A stretch of DNA of 64,000 bases from Begonia masoniana (GCA_022432975.1 CM039515.1:20711554-20775553), one strand, 5' to 3'; shown: positions 36,501 through 49,450, counted from the stretch's first letter. The notes: generated by a model from the letters alone, not told the origin. Numbers and translations: made by a program.

Positions 36501-39500
36501 TAGTCGAATCTGTTGTTGCAGCCCATATGCTATCGTCTTGTGCAGCCAATTTCTGAATGGGATATTCCCCTGAGCAAAGAAGAAGACTTTCTCTTGTCGC
36601 CAAGTCTGTCAAGTATAACTGAGAGTAACCAGAAATCGGAATTAAAATTTAGAAAAATATGAAAGCCAACAGCCATCAAGAAAAGCCAAAAATTAGTATA
36701 TCCATTATTCAGGTTGGGCAATAAAATTGAACTCACTGAAAGATCTCTTCCACCGCTGTACACATGACTAAAAGTAGGAGTGCTAGCCAAAGCCCAAACA
36801 GAATCTGTGTGCACGGCATAAGAATGAACACATCTTTGCTGACCAAGATCCCATAGTCTACAAGGAAACAATATAGCTATGTCAACTACATTTATAACAC
36901 CTTCTGCAACACATCCCAATAAACAATTCCACGTATGTATAAAAGTAAGAAATTTGTGTGCAATCTACCTGATCATAGAATCTGAAGATCCTGATAAGCA
37001 GAACCTGCCAGATTAAATTTGGTTATTGTAACTGGTTTTCTAGACATAAAAGGCAATATAAGTATATGACCAAGGGCTTTAACTTTTATTGGGGTCATTT
37101 TTTCAAAAAAAAAATACATCTTCTGCTGCAAAATGTTACCAACAGGGTGCAAGAAGGCCTCCCTCAAAATACAAATTCTTGCTCACTTAAAAGAACAAAA
37201 AAGAAGCCACTGTTACTAAAGCAATATCCATATTTTGTAGAAACTCAAATATTATTTTTTTCCTACAAAATAAGAATGTTCTCCCATAATATTAACAAGT
37301 GATCTTGAAATCCATTCTAATCAAATTGCAGAAAAAATACACATCCGCAAAACAGAGATTTCCTCAGTAACACTTACTGGACCCAAAATATAGGGGATAA
37401 CAAGTAGTTAGGAGACTCTCAAAAACTTCAAAATTCTTGAAAGACCACAGACCACATTCATTTTCCACAACTAACATTAATTTGGGAGTTGAACCAGATA
37501 CCTAATAACAAGTACAAAACAATTATACAAAATCCGCTAACAAACCTGCCAGTTGAATCTAAAAGAAGAGCTCTAACATTATCTGTATGTCCTCGAAGCT
37601 TCATAGTCTTTGAACCAGTTCTTGGATCCCAAATCCGCACAACCTACAAAAAAACAGCAAAAATAATAATTTCTCATGAACATTTTTCATTTAATCAAAT
37701 TACAAGTCAGAAAAATTTAAGTCAGTAAGGAAAAAAAGTCACTTTATACATCCAACCATACCTAACAAATATGTCCAAATTGACCAGGTAGAACAACAAT
37801 CACAATTTATACCTTTTCAGTCCCCCCAGAAACAAGAAGAGTTCCACTATCATTCATTGCCAGCGCATAAACTGATTCCTTATGCCCTTTGGCAGTAATT
37901 GGAACATAACCATGAGACTGAGTTGAGTGCATTGCAATGCTGTTACTAGAGCTGATAGGTCTTAAACTTGTAACTGGTAATGCATTTGTAGAAGCAATGA
38001 CACCATTAGAGCAATCATCAACCAATGTATCATTTGGCTTTGAGATTGGAGTAGATGCGGCTTCAAGATCCCATATAAAAACTTCCCCACCAAGCCCACC
38101 AGAAGAAACAACATTGCTCTAAAATGCATGAGACTAAAAATGGATCAGAAAATGGTAAGGATAAAACTTTATTGTATTCTCCAAGAACTCCTCCTCAGGT
38201 AACTAAGAAAAAAATAATAAATGTTTCACAAAAAAATTACATTTTTCCCCGCCACTGCAAGACAAGTCACATAATCAGAATGATGGCGCAAAGTCTGAAT
38301 ACAAGCTCCATCAGACAAGCAATTCCATGTCTAGAATATATCCAAAAGAAAGGGAAAAGGCAAATCAGTCCATATATATGCCAATTCAGTTGATTTGGAT
38401 ATATCAAGCTAACAAAAATGGAGGACAGAAGAACCTTAAGAGTAGTATCTGAAGAACATGAAACAAGAGTATTATCACCGGCAAGAACAGTATCATTGAC
38501 CTGCATTATTAGGAAAACAGTACCAGATGAACTATAATATCTTGTGATAAAAAAACTTTCTTAAAACAATTACACATGCGCATCTTTATTTCTTCATTTT
38601 CTCGCTTCTTTTGATTTTCCTATCTATTGATTTCATGTTCAATTGTGCAGAAGCATCTAGTTTAATCAAGCAAATGCCTCTTGTGAAGAAATCAAAGATT
38701 ATCTAGTTAAAAGGGGTAATTAGGTTGTAAATAGGTTGATTACCAAGAAATATCTTTTGCAATTTTAGCTATTGGTTTCTGTTGACTTAAATTTTGTATA
38801 TACACCTTCTTCATGATCAACATGAACATATCATTTGATTTCAAGCTAAATAATATTATGGTATTAAAGTAAATTCACAAACAGAGCCAAAAATACCCCA
38901 ATTGGTTAATTGAACCTCAACTAACACGAATCACAAACGTTTAAACATAATGGAATCAGTTTAAACATATCGGAATTAGAGGAAAGAACAGAGTATAGAT
39001 ACCCAATCAACATGAGACTCAAACGTTGCAGAGCAAGAAGCAGCTTCTTCGTCCAGCTCCCATCTCTTCAGGGTGCCATCACGACTCCCAGTGAAGATAT
39101 AATCATGCCCAGCAAAGGCTGATTTCAGCACAGCTAAACAGTTTACGCCAGCACAATGCTGCAAATATAGAAACGTTTCACACGTAGTTACATCACATAC
39201 CCATTTTATCAATACCGACAGACTAGAAATCAGGCTAAAGAAACTGAACAGAGATACTTCATAAAATAATGAATGTTTTCGCTTTAAGTGAACCTTGACG
39301 CCCAGAAAAATTTGTTCCCAAGTATGTTTCTAAACTAATAGTCTAATTTACTGAGAATACCATGAAAGAATCTGAATAAAATAATAATAAAAAAAAAGAA
39401 GCCCAGTCCGCCCCATTCTATTCTCAACCAGCATTTGTCACTTTTTTCATATATTTACAGAATAACATAACAAATAGTGATCCAAAAAGAATCTGTGAAA

Positions 39501-39915
39501 TACTTTATCCTAAGATTCACAAAGATTACATTAAAAATGATTTCTGGGTAGTATAAATAATTTTCCTATCATTACACGAAGAAACAAAAACTTATTTAAG
39601 TCGGAAAATATAAAACCATTTTATATAAATCCTAATTTAACCACATATGATCTATATAGTCACACTTGCACATGAACCCTAACTAATTACGAAAAAAACT
39701 AGTCTATGTAAGATGGATAATGACAGAGATGGTTCACTGATTTGATAAAACAACAGAATCAGGAATGACAGCAAGTTTTGAAAACTGATGGAAAGATGCA
39801 TGTCTATAATTCGCACCTTTGTAGCATCAGCATCATTCAAAACATACGTTAACCTCTTTTCTTTACGAGGACGGGTAGAATTGGATGTGTTTCCAGCACT
39901 GCCCACACGATGCAT
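33573..39915 (-). CDS. LRS1: WDR48/UAF1-like WD40 protein, LRS1-type (17 coding exons)
   Basis: The predicted 767-residue protein matches the plant WDR48 homologue (Arabidopsis LATERAL ROOT STIMULATOR 1 class). Animal WDR48/UAF1 activates ubiquitin proteases; the plant role is in root growth (family knowledge). N-terminal WD repeats include [64 protein letters not shown] and [10 protein letters not shown]. The C-terminal DUF3337-type part ends [17 protein letters not shown]. Coding exons: 39915-39817, 39158-39003, 38500-38435, 38330-38241, 38118-37813, 37643-37546, 37004-36969, 36857-36737, 36618-36382, 36051-35956, 35840-35775, 35656-35618, 35537-35403, 35065-34692, 34415-34322, 33941-33750, 33671-33573. 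Phases all agree. The last intron uses a GC donor (CAG|GCAAGT). No lesion is seen. Confidence 0.95.
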
Positions 39916-41749
39916 CGCAATAACTCCCTAAAACAAATATATAAACAAATACATTACCATATTTTATCCTTTCAATTTTCTCAAACCACCAAACTCTAAA
40001 ACCTTAGACATCAACAATTTATCTGTTAAACTTGGAACATTTAATATGAATGATTAAGAAATGATAAGAAGATGTTTCTGAAAGTATTATATGATTCTAC
40101 ATATTTTTTCTATCAAAACATTATCATACATCAATGTTATTCACATATTAAAAAACTGACTTCCATTATTATGAGTTTATAAGGAAGACCAGCTTTGAAT
40201 AAAGTTCTCTATTTTCTACAAAATAAATGGTCCTCAATATGAATAAGCTTATTGGTATAATTGAACCAAGAACCCCTTTTTTTCTTGCTGGAACCACCAG
40301 CATCTGGCTACAATGAACACCATTTCTTGTAAGCCATTTTAAAAGTAGTTTTCTTATCATTCACCTATTCTGAGCAGGAACTGTAAATATAAACATTAAT
40401 CATTAAAATTATCCTTAAAAAATCCCCACAAAGGGTAAAAAAACAATAGGCAAGAAGCACTGAAGCAAAAATACATGCACAAAACAGAGCATCCAATTAT
40501 TTTACTGCAGTATTTCCTGTGTTTCTTGTGTGTTTTCTTTTTACTGATCATTTGTTTCAATCTAGAGAACTCACAAATAAGCAGTTAAGGGCGACAGTCG
40601 CATTAAGGAAAAACCTATAGCATGCTTACAACGCTTAATCTATGCTCAAAAACTAAAATGAGATAATAGAGATGGTGATGATAAGCAGACAGATATGGGG
40701 CATTTCCATTCATTTGCACTACATGCACGAAGATCAAAGCTCGTAAAATATGCAAAATTTCATTCTAGATATATAAAAATAGAACTGCAATTATTGGTTT
40801 TATAATAAGCCCCCTACTTCATGTATTAACTAGTTACATAACCTTTGAAGTGTAGTCAAGTCAAGCACATTCAAGATGAAATTCCATTGTGTGAGATCAT
40901 AGTCAAAACTAATTCAATACCCATGAAATGTCACTTCCTATCTCTTTATATATATATAAACAAATATATGCAAAAAAAAAAATTGTAAATAGAAACAAAT
41001 ATCGTACTTCCTAAGCTTCCACATAAAACAGAAGCCATAGTGCATAAATTCCAAGGACTACTATACAGCCAAAAGTGTCCATTTCTATCACAGTAAATCT
41101 CCGAAACTATACAAATTATGAGTAAGTAGCGCAATACAATCCCAAAACGATCACAAGAGCGATCGGATGCCAACAAATTTCTCTCCATAGATAAACACAA
41201 AAATCAATCGAGCTTAGCGAAGTTAATCAATCGCAAAACGAGATTAATCTCCAACCTAATATAAACTAAATAGCAGAATGATTTTAAACAAACCAATTCC
41301 AAATAACTAAAGAAACACAGAAATCCTAGCCGAGAGAACGCCAAAATTGAAAGTAAATAAACATGAAGAAATTAGAGAATAGGACGCAAAAGTCTAACTG
41401 TAAGCGAATCAGCAAGTGAACTCGAAACTCTATCCACTGCTTTACACTTATTCTTCCTCCACTTCGAAGTTCCAAATTATCAGAACGAGAGAGAGAGAGA
41501 GAGATGGATTTTCTCTCCGCCGGGCCTTCAGTGTTGTTAAGCGAAGTCCTTTGACTCGCTACGTTTAGCCTTTGGTTTAGGGTACTTTGGTCATTTCAAA
41601 AAACAGATGGACAAAATCAACAAGTTATACTCGCCCATCCATATGTCCGTTGATTTATTCATGCTGAACGGAACTGGGGAAGGCACCATAGGGCATGACG
41701 TGGTCTACATGACGAGATAACAAATTACCTAATCATCCTCCTTTGAGGT
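39916..41749 (-). promoter_or_regulatory. 5' UTR, leader intron and promoter of the WD40 gene
   Basis: An acceptor TTTTAG|GG just upstream of the start codon (39926-39931) implies a 5' UTR intron of about 1.5 kb. The 5' UTR exon probably lies near 41400-41515, with a CT-rich (GA on the plus strand) tract at 41487-41505. The exact donor was not resolved. The hAT element at 41758 begins within about 250 bp of the likely transcription start. Confidence 0.55.
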
Positions 41750-44523
41750 GTTTTTAGTAGGGGTGGGCAGGACTGGACCGTGGACCGAGAACCAGATCGG
41801 ACCGACAGGTTCGGTCCGGGTGCGGTACATAAACAATGGACTGCGGTCTAGTCCTCGGTCCAACGCAACAAGAACCGAGGACCTTCGGTCCAGTCCTCGG
41901 TCCAGCACCTGAAATCTCGAAGAACTGGGACCGGACTGAAGCACCTAAATTAAACTCTCCCAGACTCCCTGTCCCAAGTCTCCCAGTCCTGACTCCCGAC
42001 CTAGCTCGCTCTCTACCTCTCTCTGCTAGAAGTCACGAACTACCAGTCCCGAACGGCGAAGCTTTAACGTCGAAGTTTCGGTGAGAATGGCGAAGTGCGA
42101 AGTTGAACTGAGTCCCGAACGGCGAAGTACAAACGGCGAAGTTTCAGTGCGAACGGCGAAGTGTCGGTCTCCCCTGCGCCGAACTCCGACCCCAGAGTTT
42201 CTGTCTCCCCCCTGTTCGGCTGTTCTGAGGGCCGAATTCTGAACACCTGAAAGTCCCTGCTCTGTCCATTGTCAAGTGCCCCCAAACCGGTGACCTCCAA
42301 TTTAAGGGGCCTTTGTCCAGTGTCCACTCGGCACTCACCACAATCACGGCTCAGCAGACAGCAGCTCCAAACATACTGCTAGAGAACCTCGTCGACCCTC
42401 CTCTGCCTGCTCACTGTAAGTGACTAATTGTAAAGACTAAAGTGTAGCTCACTGTTTGTAACACCCGAGTTTTTCGGGTTTTCGCTCCATGGATATTTTC
42501 GTAAATAAGAAATATAGGTCTGTTTTGTGAGCGGGAGGTTTTATTAGAGCCCTAAGGATTTATGAAAATTTTTAGAAGAATAAGTAAAATTTTAGAAATA
42601 CAAGTTTATAGATGAAATAACGAATTAAGCAAATAATTGAACAAAGGACAAAATGGTAATTTGTTAAGTTAAATTTTATAAAAACTAAATATCTCCCTCC
42701 CCCTCTCATTTTCTCCTCCCCTCCCACGTACCTCTCCTTCTCCCGCGTCAACCTCCTCTCACGCCGGCATTTCGGCGACGTTTCTCCTCCCGTTTCTTCG
42801 ACGATTTAACACCCTAGGTAAAGTTTAGCTATTCTACGGATTTAGTTTTAGATTTTGGGTTTTTACTCTTTAGGTTTTATCGATTTAGGGTTTGAGTAAA
42901 ATTACGATTTTGGTTAGAAATCGTTAGTTTTGATGTATTGTTGATGATTGATGATAGATTAATGGTTATTGATGATTTTTAGATTGAGATGGATTTAAGG
43001 TTGGATTTTGGTGTTTTGAAATAATGTTTTAATGTGGGTTGGAAATCAAGATTTCTAGGCTTGATCGCTAAGTGTAGTTTGAAAATTAGCTATGGCATAT
43101 TAAAATAGACGGTATGGGTGATGTATAGGCGCTTGATTGGTTGTGATCGAATGTCGGATTAAGGAGAGATTTGTGTTTGAATGTGCGCACGTGAGGTGTT
43201 TGACAAAATGTCTGAATGAATAGTTGAATAGTTTTGAATTAAATTCATGAGAAATTGAGCTCCGAATTAGTTATGGACGTGAGAAACATGTATTGACGTA
43301 TTGGTAGAGAGTTAATTACATTTTAGTTAGGAACTTAGTTTAAGTTTGGAAATCGTTTATTTAGGATCGGTTTTAATGCCTTTACTTGTGAAATGCCTTA
43401 GGTGGAGACGACTTTCGGACGGTGCTCGGCTTGCAAAGGACGCCAGGTAAGTGGTGTTAGGCTTCCGGCCCTTACGGCCCTACGTCGTATCGATGTTAGA
43501 AATTAAATGTCTTAATGGTGTTTTCATGATTTTGAGTTTCTGAAGAGTCGGGTAGATTAGGATTTCTCCTATGAGTGGTCGGTTAGGCTCGTTTATGTAC
43601 GTCATGAATGTTGGATGATTGTTTGGAGCACTCTTTTTCATGCATCATGTTTTCTCCTTAAAGATTTAATGAAATGTTATTGCATGCACGTTTTCAAGTA
43701 AATGAAGTAAAGTAAGTAATGTTAAGTAAAGTTGGAGGATGAGTAGGGCACAGGGCACGTTAATGGCAACTCAGGGCACGAAAATACGTTGATGGCAACT
43801 CAGGGCACGAAAATGTAGCACCCGGTTTCAATTAAATCGAATTTAACTTGTAAATTAATGATGTGCAATTTCATGGTAGAATTGAGAGAGAGTTATTGGC
43901 TAGGTTAACGGGTGACTAAGCAAGGGCATTTATGTAAATGGGCAATTTAAAAGTGGATAACGTATTTAAAGAAAGAGAGATTGGGTTTAATGAACTGTAG
44001 CCGCCACCATTTCACAATTTTTTTTCCTCTTCGGGTTTTCAGCGAGCAGTAGAGCTCTCTTGGCGATTCTCTCCCTCGATTCTCCTTCAACCTAGGTAAG
44101 CTCTCTTAGTTTGTCTGTGATTTTAACAACTAGATAGCTGAGGGAGTACAATGTGTGAAGTTTCGAGGAATACTATGAGAGAGTCGAGCTCGGGTGTAGT
44201 GTTGAATCGGAAATGCACAATGAACTAAGCTTCCAAGCTAGTTTCCCTTGATTTCCCGAACAGATTAGAATGAGGTTTAGTAGAAATCTAATTGACATCC
44301 TTTCTATGACCTAGGTGAGCAGACTTCTGAAGTAGATTGAAACCGTGCATTTCCAGGAGAGCCAGGTAAGTAAAGTTTGTTTGTGTGCCTTCGGGCCTAC
44401 ATCACAAAACGTTAAGGTTGTGTTTACTTGGATGTGTCTGTGTGTGTGTTATGCATCATGTTTTAAAAGTATACGAAAATGAATTTGAATGCATGTTGGC
44501 ATGGTAAGGAATGAACATATTGA

Positions 44524-44752
44524 AACAGTGAATCAGCTTTACTGTTAAGGGAGCTAATCCAACCCTTAATGAGACAGTGGATATTTATACTTTGGGAGAG
44601 TTGATCCAACTCCCAATTTCACAGGGGGATCTGAACAGTGAATCAGCTTTACTGTTAAGGGAGCTAATCCAACCCTTAATGAGACAGTGGATATGATATT
44701 TATACTTTGGGAGAGTTGATCCAACTCCCAATTTCACAGGGGGATCTGAACA
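44524..44752 (+). repeat. Two tandem copies of a ~110-bp unit with inverted-repeat segments
   Basis: The second copy differs by a 6-bp insertion (GATATGATATTT for GATATTT). Each contains TTAAGGG...CCCTTAA with an 11-nt loop, and GGGAGAGTTGATCCAACTCCC, which folds with a 2-nt bulge. The array sits between the predicted donor at 44366 and acceptor at 44890. Confidence 0.9.
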
Positions 44753-45259
44753 GAAACAACGCATGAACAACTGAGAGGAGAAAGTAGAAATTGCACGTCT
44801 AGGAATTTATGTTCCAGCATTTCATTCTTTTCTTTTCATCATTGCTTTGTTTACTTAGCATTAGGCTAATAGATGAGTTTTGTGATGTAGGTGAAGAAGT
44901 GACAGCAGGTGATTCTTCTGAGTTCATTGAGGGATAGACTGGTTGGGGGAGCACACTCATGCCACGAACCTGGTGAACTGATGAGGCGATTTAACTGATG
45001 TCTGTTTGGTGAGAAGGTTTAGTTGACAGTGATTAAAACTTAGAAATGCTAAGTTTCCATAGCAGTAGTGGTTTCAGTATTTTAAACACGATTTGAGATT
45101 TTTCTGATAACGATGATCTGTTGTGTTTTAAATGTCATTTTTACTGGATTTGATTAATGTAGTGGTTTGAGTTGTTTTTGAATGGTCTTGGAAAAGTAAG
45201 CAAATTCCTTTCTGTAATCAGTGTTGTGTATGTTTTGTGAGGAGTCGTTGAAATATACT

Positions 45260-45720
45260 CAGTTTTCTACCGGTAGATGATGTCTATCGGTAAATGATGA
45301 GTTATGTTGTCTATCGGAAGATGTCTTCAGTAAAGTCATCAGATGATGTAGGTTTAAGTTTATCGGAAGATGTCTTTAGATGAGTCATCGGATGATAAGG
45401 TTAATTCTATCGGAGGGTGTAGGTTTAAGTCTACCGGATGATGTCTCAGTAAACCCATCGGCAGATGCGTGCTGACGTCATCGGCAGATGTAGGAGAATT
45501 ATCGTCGTTTAGTCTATCGGTAGATGATGAGTTATTGTTCTGTCACCTACCGGTAGATGAAGACCTTGCATTATCAGAAGGAGAGGGTGTCATACTTTGT
45601 CGTGTAGTCATCGGTAGATGCCGTCTACTGAAAGTGGTCTGTGTTGTATATTTTCCGGGTGACGTCATCGGTAGAAGCCTCCGTTGACTTTGTCGTCGGC
45701 AGATTGGTTTGACCTCTGCA
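45260..45720 (+). repeat. Imperfect CCGGTAGATG / ATCGGNAGATG repeat cluster
   Basis: Roughly 15-20 dispersed copies of TCTATCGGTAGATGATG-like words, two of them joined to TGACGTCATCGG (near 45474 and 45662). Similar words occur at 1922-2160. Function unknown. Confidence 0.8.
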
Positions 45721-48613
45721 ACTTCTCGAGTATTCCTCGTTCAAAAACTTTATTTCTTTTGGCCGATTATTCTGAACATTTCCAAAACATTATTTTAACA
45801 ATGTTTTTCACTGTTTGTTTGACTCCATAGTTATTCAAATGATTTCCGCTGCAAGCTCTCAAAGGTTTTGAGGTTTTAGTAAAATGAATAATCTTGACTT
45901 TCGGGTAAAGTTTTAACTTAATCCAAAATTTCTTAGTCATGTTAGAGAGATGAGTAGCGAACCGGGTTCAGAAAACTCGGGGCGTTACAGAAAATGTGTT
46001 AATCGCAACTCAGGGCACGAAAATGTGATAATGGCAACTCATGGCAATTGTTTGGTCTACCGGGTAGACGGGGTGGTGCCTGTGCCTACTCATGCCTAAT
46101 GATATATATGTATATGTTATGTAAAGTAAATAAATGAAAAATGAACATGTTTTGAAAAATCATGCATTATGAATACTCATGTTTTAGTGCACCTCTTTAC
46201 TAAGCATTAGACTTAATGTGTTTATCGTATGATGTAGGTGACGAGAACGAAGGTGAGGAATCCCCTCCAATGATCAGGCATAGATGGTCGATGGGTGGAG
46301 TTCGTGGCGACGGGATGTGTTTTGGCTAGGTATGATGAACCGTGGGTGTGCTCCGAGCCGTTTGTGGTAATTGGGTGTGAACTAGTTTTAATGATTAGTA
46401 ATGTGATGGATTTTAGGATGTATAGTGAAGTTTGACATTTTGAGAATTCTATAGGGGAGGTTGGCTTGGAGTTGTGTTATGTCGAATGATTTGAAAATGT
46501 ATTTGTTTTGGGAAAGTTTTAGGGAATTGGATGTTTATGGAGATGTTTGTTTTTGTGGATTAAGTGGAACTATTGTTTAATGATTTTAGGTATTTTAAGT
46601 TGTACGGATTAGCTAGATTTTTAGAGCGATCCACGCAGTTTATTCTCATGAAGTTTAATCACGGATTCGGGTATGTTTTGAGTCGGGTTTTTCGGAAGTT
46701 TGAAGTATGGTAAGTTTGAAGTGGTTGGGAATGTTTTGGAAGGTTTAATGTGATGGGAAGATGATAAAAAGGGAAAAATTTGGTTAAGTGTAGAAAAGGA
46801 GGAAGAAAGGCGCTGGTTGGGCGCTAGGGCCAGGCAAGGCGCTCGCCGGGGGGTGCGCGCGCGACGGGCGGGTTGGCGTGCGCTGGGCGTGCCCAGGATG
46901 TGCCCACGCGATCGATCGTGCCCGTGGCCCGATCGATCGCTGTGTGGGTCATTTTTTTGTCGAGAAACCAGAGCTGGCCCGATCGATCGGGCTTGGGGCA
47001 CGATCGATCGTGATGTTAAATCGTTTTTAGTCGGGAAGCCCGAGCCGGCCCGATCGATCGGGCTTCGTGATGTTAAATCGTTTTTAGTCGGGAAGCCCGA
47101 GCCGGCCCGATCGATCGGGCTTGGGCGCGATCGATCGTGGTTGGCATGTGTTTTATTTTTCTTGAATTTCCAAAACATGTTTCAGTCCGACCTTTTACGA
47201 TACTTTTAAAATGTATTTTAGGGACGGCCCCCACTTATTTTAAAGGATTTTAAGGGCCCAAAAACCGAGTCGATATTTCACAAAAAAAATGATTTTTACC
47301 TCGTTTTAATGATTTAAAGGTTGACGACTCTTATGCCCGTCATGTTTAAGTTAATGTTATTCTACTCGGGGTCGATCGAGGCAGGTCATTTGTCTATGTC
47401 CCTTTTATCGTAGTATGATAAGTAAAAAAAGAAAAATTTTTACATGAAGAGTCGAGGGTTTAAAGTTAAGATTTCTCCATGGTCTTTCCGTGGCGGCCCT
47501 GACCGGGTTGGGGTCGTTACACTGTTAGTGTAAAGACTAAAGACTAAAGTGTATGTTTGTGTCTGTGAATTGTGAAATTAACTTGTGTAATGCGTACTAC
47601 AATACTGCTTATTGCAAAGTGTATGTTTGTGAATTGTGAAATTAACTTGTGTAATCTTGAAATTAACTTGTGTAGGTGCTCAATTGTAACACCCGGCCTT
47701 ATTGCATGTAATTATTTTTCCCGAACCATTTCTCGGGATTAATTTAATATTAATGCAATATATGTTTTGTTGAAAACTAAACTAATGTTTAACTAAGCAT
47801 AACACTAAGTTTTTAACCAATGGAAGGGCAAATTAGGAAGAAATTAAGGTTGGTGGGAGAAATCAAATGGATGATTGACATGTGGCAGCTTGTTGAAGAA
47901 GTTATGTTCTTCCTCCTACGTGAAACCCTTATTCTTTCTTTTCTCGGTTTCCTAGCTTCTTCTCTGCTTCTTCTTTCCTGGCGATTTTGATAAAGCACCA
48001 ACACTTTGTTTCCGCGCTTTTCTTCTGTTTCCTCCAACCAAGGTAATCATCTACGGAAGTTATAGATTTTGGATAAGTTTAATGCGAGTTTTCACTGGGG
48101 TGTAGGGTTATTAATCCCGTGAAAACTCACTGTTTTGGATGAAAATACGTTAGTGTGTTTTCCTAGAGAGAGTTGAAATGAGCTTGCTGCATATTCTACA
48201 TGTTATTTGTTAGCATTTGCAGCTTGTTTAATTTCACTGCATTGCAGCAAACAGGTTCGAGCATTTCCGAGATTTTCCAGCTGACTGCACCGAGGAAAAA
48301 CAGGTAAGTTCATAAGTGTAGATCCGGCCCTTAAGGCCCTACATCAAGGAGGTACTAGGTTTACTGTTCTGTCGGGTTGTTTTGGGTAGAAGAGTTAGAG
48401 TTATGTTCTGAAATGTCTGACTTTGATTTATCTTCTGCTGTCTACTGTTTTATTCTGTTATCTGCTAGTTAAAGTTCAGGCACCGTTCATGCATACACTG
48501 TTTTCCTGAAAATTCATGCAAACCGATTTCTGTACACTGTTTGAAATTAATAAGAATAAAATCTGACTGAAATGTACCAGGTTAAGTGTGGGACGGAGAC
48601 TGGCCCCTCTGGT

Positions 48614-48694
48614 TTTATCCCTCCCTGGGAATCTGAAAATACTGTCCCTGGCAAGGACCCTCTGGTTTTATCCCTCCCTGGGAATCTGAAAAAC
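48614..48694 (+). repeat. Two-copy tandem repeat (CCCTCTGGTTTTATCCCTCC)
   Basis: Two nearly identical ~36-bp cores ending CCTGGGAATCTGAAAA, about 42 bp apart, within the predicted intron of the LTR-like element 47685-50235. Confidence 0.85.
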
Positions 48695-49450
48695 TGCCGT
48701 GCCTGATAGTGCACTTACTGAACCAGTTCCTCTATAAGCCCCACTTAATTCTTCTGCCACTGAAATGTAATGTTCTGTTCTGTCACTGAATTTCTGAAAG
48801 TTCATGCATTGCATATGCACCACTGCATTCTGATTATGTCCTTACTGAGTTTTAGACTCATAGGTGAACTCTCTGATGTAGGTACTGAACCTGAAACCGA
48901 GGACTTTGCGCCTCAAAATGGTGATCTGATGTAGTTGATGGCTCGAGCTCATGGAGGGTTGGTTGCTACAGCCAGACATGACTGATCTGAGGTTTAAGTT
49001 TTCTGAAAAGTTTATATCTGTAAAGTCTTCTAGAAGTCCTGGTTTGGTTGTAAAACTCTTTCTTTGAAGAAATTATGCAAGTATATGTCCTGTTCTGTAC
49101 TGATTTTCAGATTTTAAAACAATGTATAGGTCTGATGTCTAAGTTTTTTTGAAATCGCTGTATTTGACAGTTCAGTTATATTCTAAAGTATTCTGAAATT
49201 GTTTGGGATACTTTCTGTTAATCTGTGCATGGACGATTTCTGGTTTTAAAGTCATCCGTGTAGTTTGTCTTCTTGGAAATCTGTAAATTTTGAATCGGAT
49301 TTGAAGGTCCAAAACCTTTATGCCTTCTGTTTTGAGGCTCTCTATCTGTACGTCTTTCTGTTAAAAGTTGCTAAGTTTTGCCTTAGAAACTATGTCATCC
49401 GATCGAGTCCACCGCTGCCCGTTTCCTTCTGTAAAACTATGTCTTCTGGC

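Larger units (their letters stand above)
43814..45989 (+). mobile_element. LTR-like element nested in 42457-47521 (2,176 bp)
   Basis: Starts TGTAGCACCCGG, ends CTCGGGGCGTTACA, with perfect target duplication GAAAA (43809-43813 and 45990-45994). Predicted leader: donor CTAG|GTAAGC at 44096, exon 44315-44365, donor CAG|GTAAGT at 44366, hairpin GCC-TTCG-GGC at 44387-44396, a two-copy tandem repeat, acceptor GATGTAG at 44890. The tail 45260-45720 holds many CCGGTAGATG-type repeats. No coding domains. Confidence 0.93.
43751..46047 (+). repeat. ~29-bp tandem array split by a nested insertion
   Basis: Units of the type CAGGGCACGAAAATACGTTG-ATGGCAACT occur at 43751-43813 and resume at 45990-46047. 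The element at 43814-45989 interrupts one unit and duplicates GAAAA from it. Four to five units in total; the first is shorter. It occupies the predicted intron of the outer LTR-like element. Confidence 0.88.
42457..47521 (+). mobile_element. LTR-like element (solo-LTR form), inserted in the hAT leader
   Basis: Starts TGTAACACCCGAG and ends GGGGTCGTTACA, with a perfect 5-bp target duplication CTGTT at 42452-42456 and 47522-47526. Without the nested insertion it is about 2.9 kb. Predicted leader: donor CTAG|GTAAAG at 42818, exon 43402-43446, donor CAG|GTAAGT, hairpin GGCC-CTTAC-GGCC at 43467-43479, a 29-bp array, acceptor GATGTAG at 46236. The right part has the GCGC block and GATCGATC palindromes (46808-47150). 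No gag or pol domain is present, so a solo LTR or a small non-autonomous element. Confidence 0.9.

Noticed and set aside
41729..42347. ORFs in the hAT 5' subterminal region
   Set aside because: They are translations of GGTCC-rich subterminal repeats, with no conservation to known proteins.
46621..47209. ORFs of 185 and 130 residues over the GATCGATC region
   Set aside because: They translate palindromic and GC-rich LTR sequence; no family resemblance and overlapping on opposite strands.
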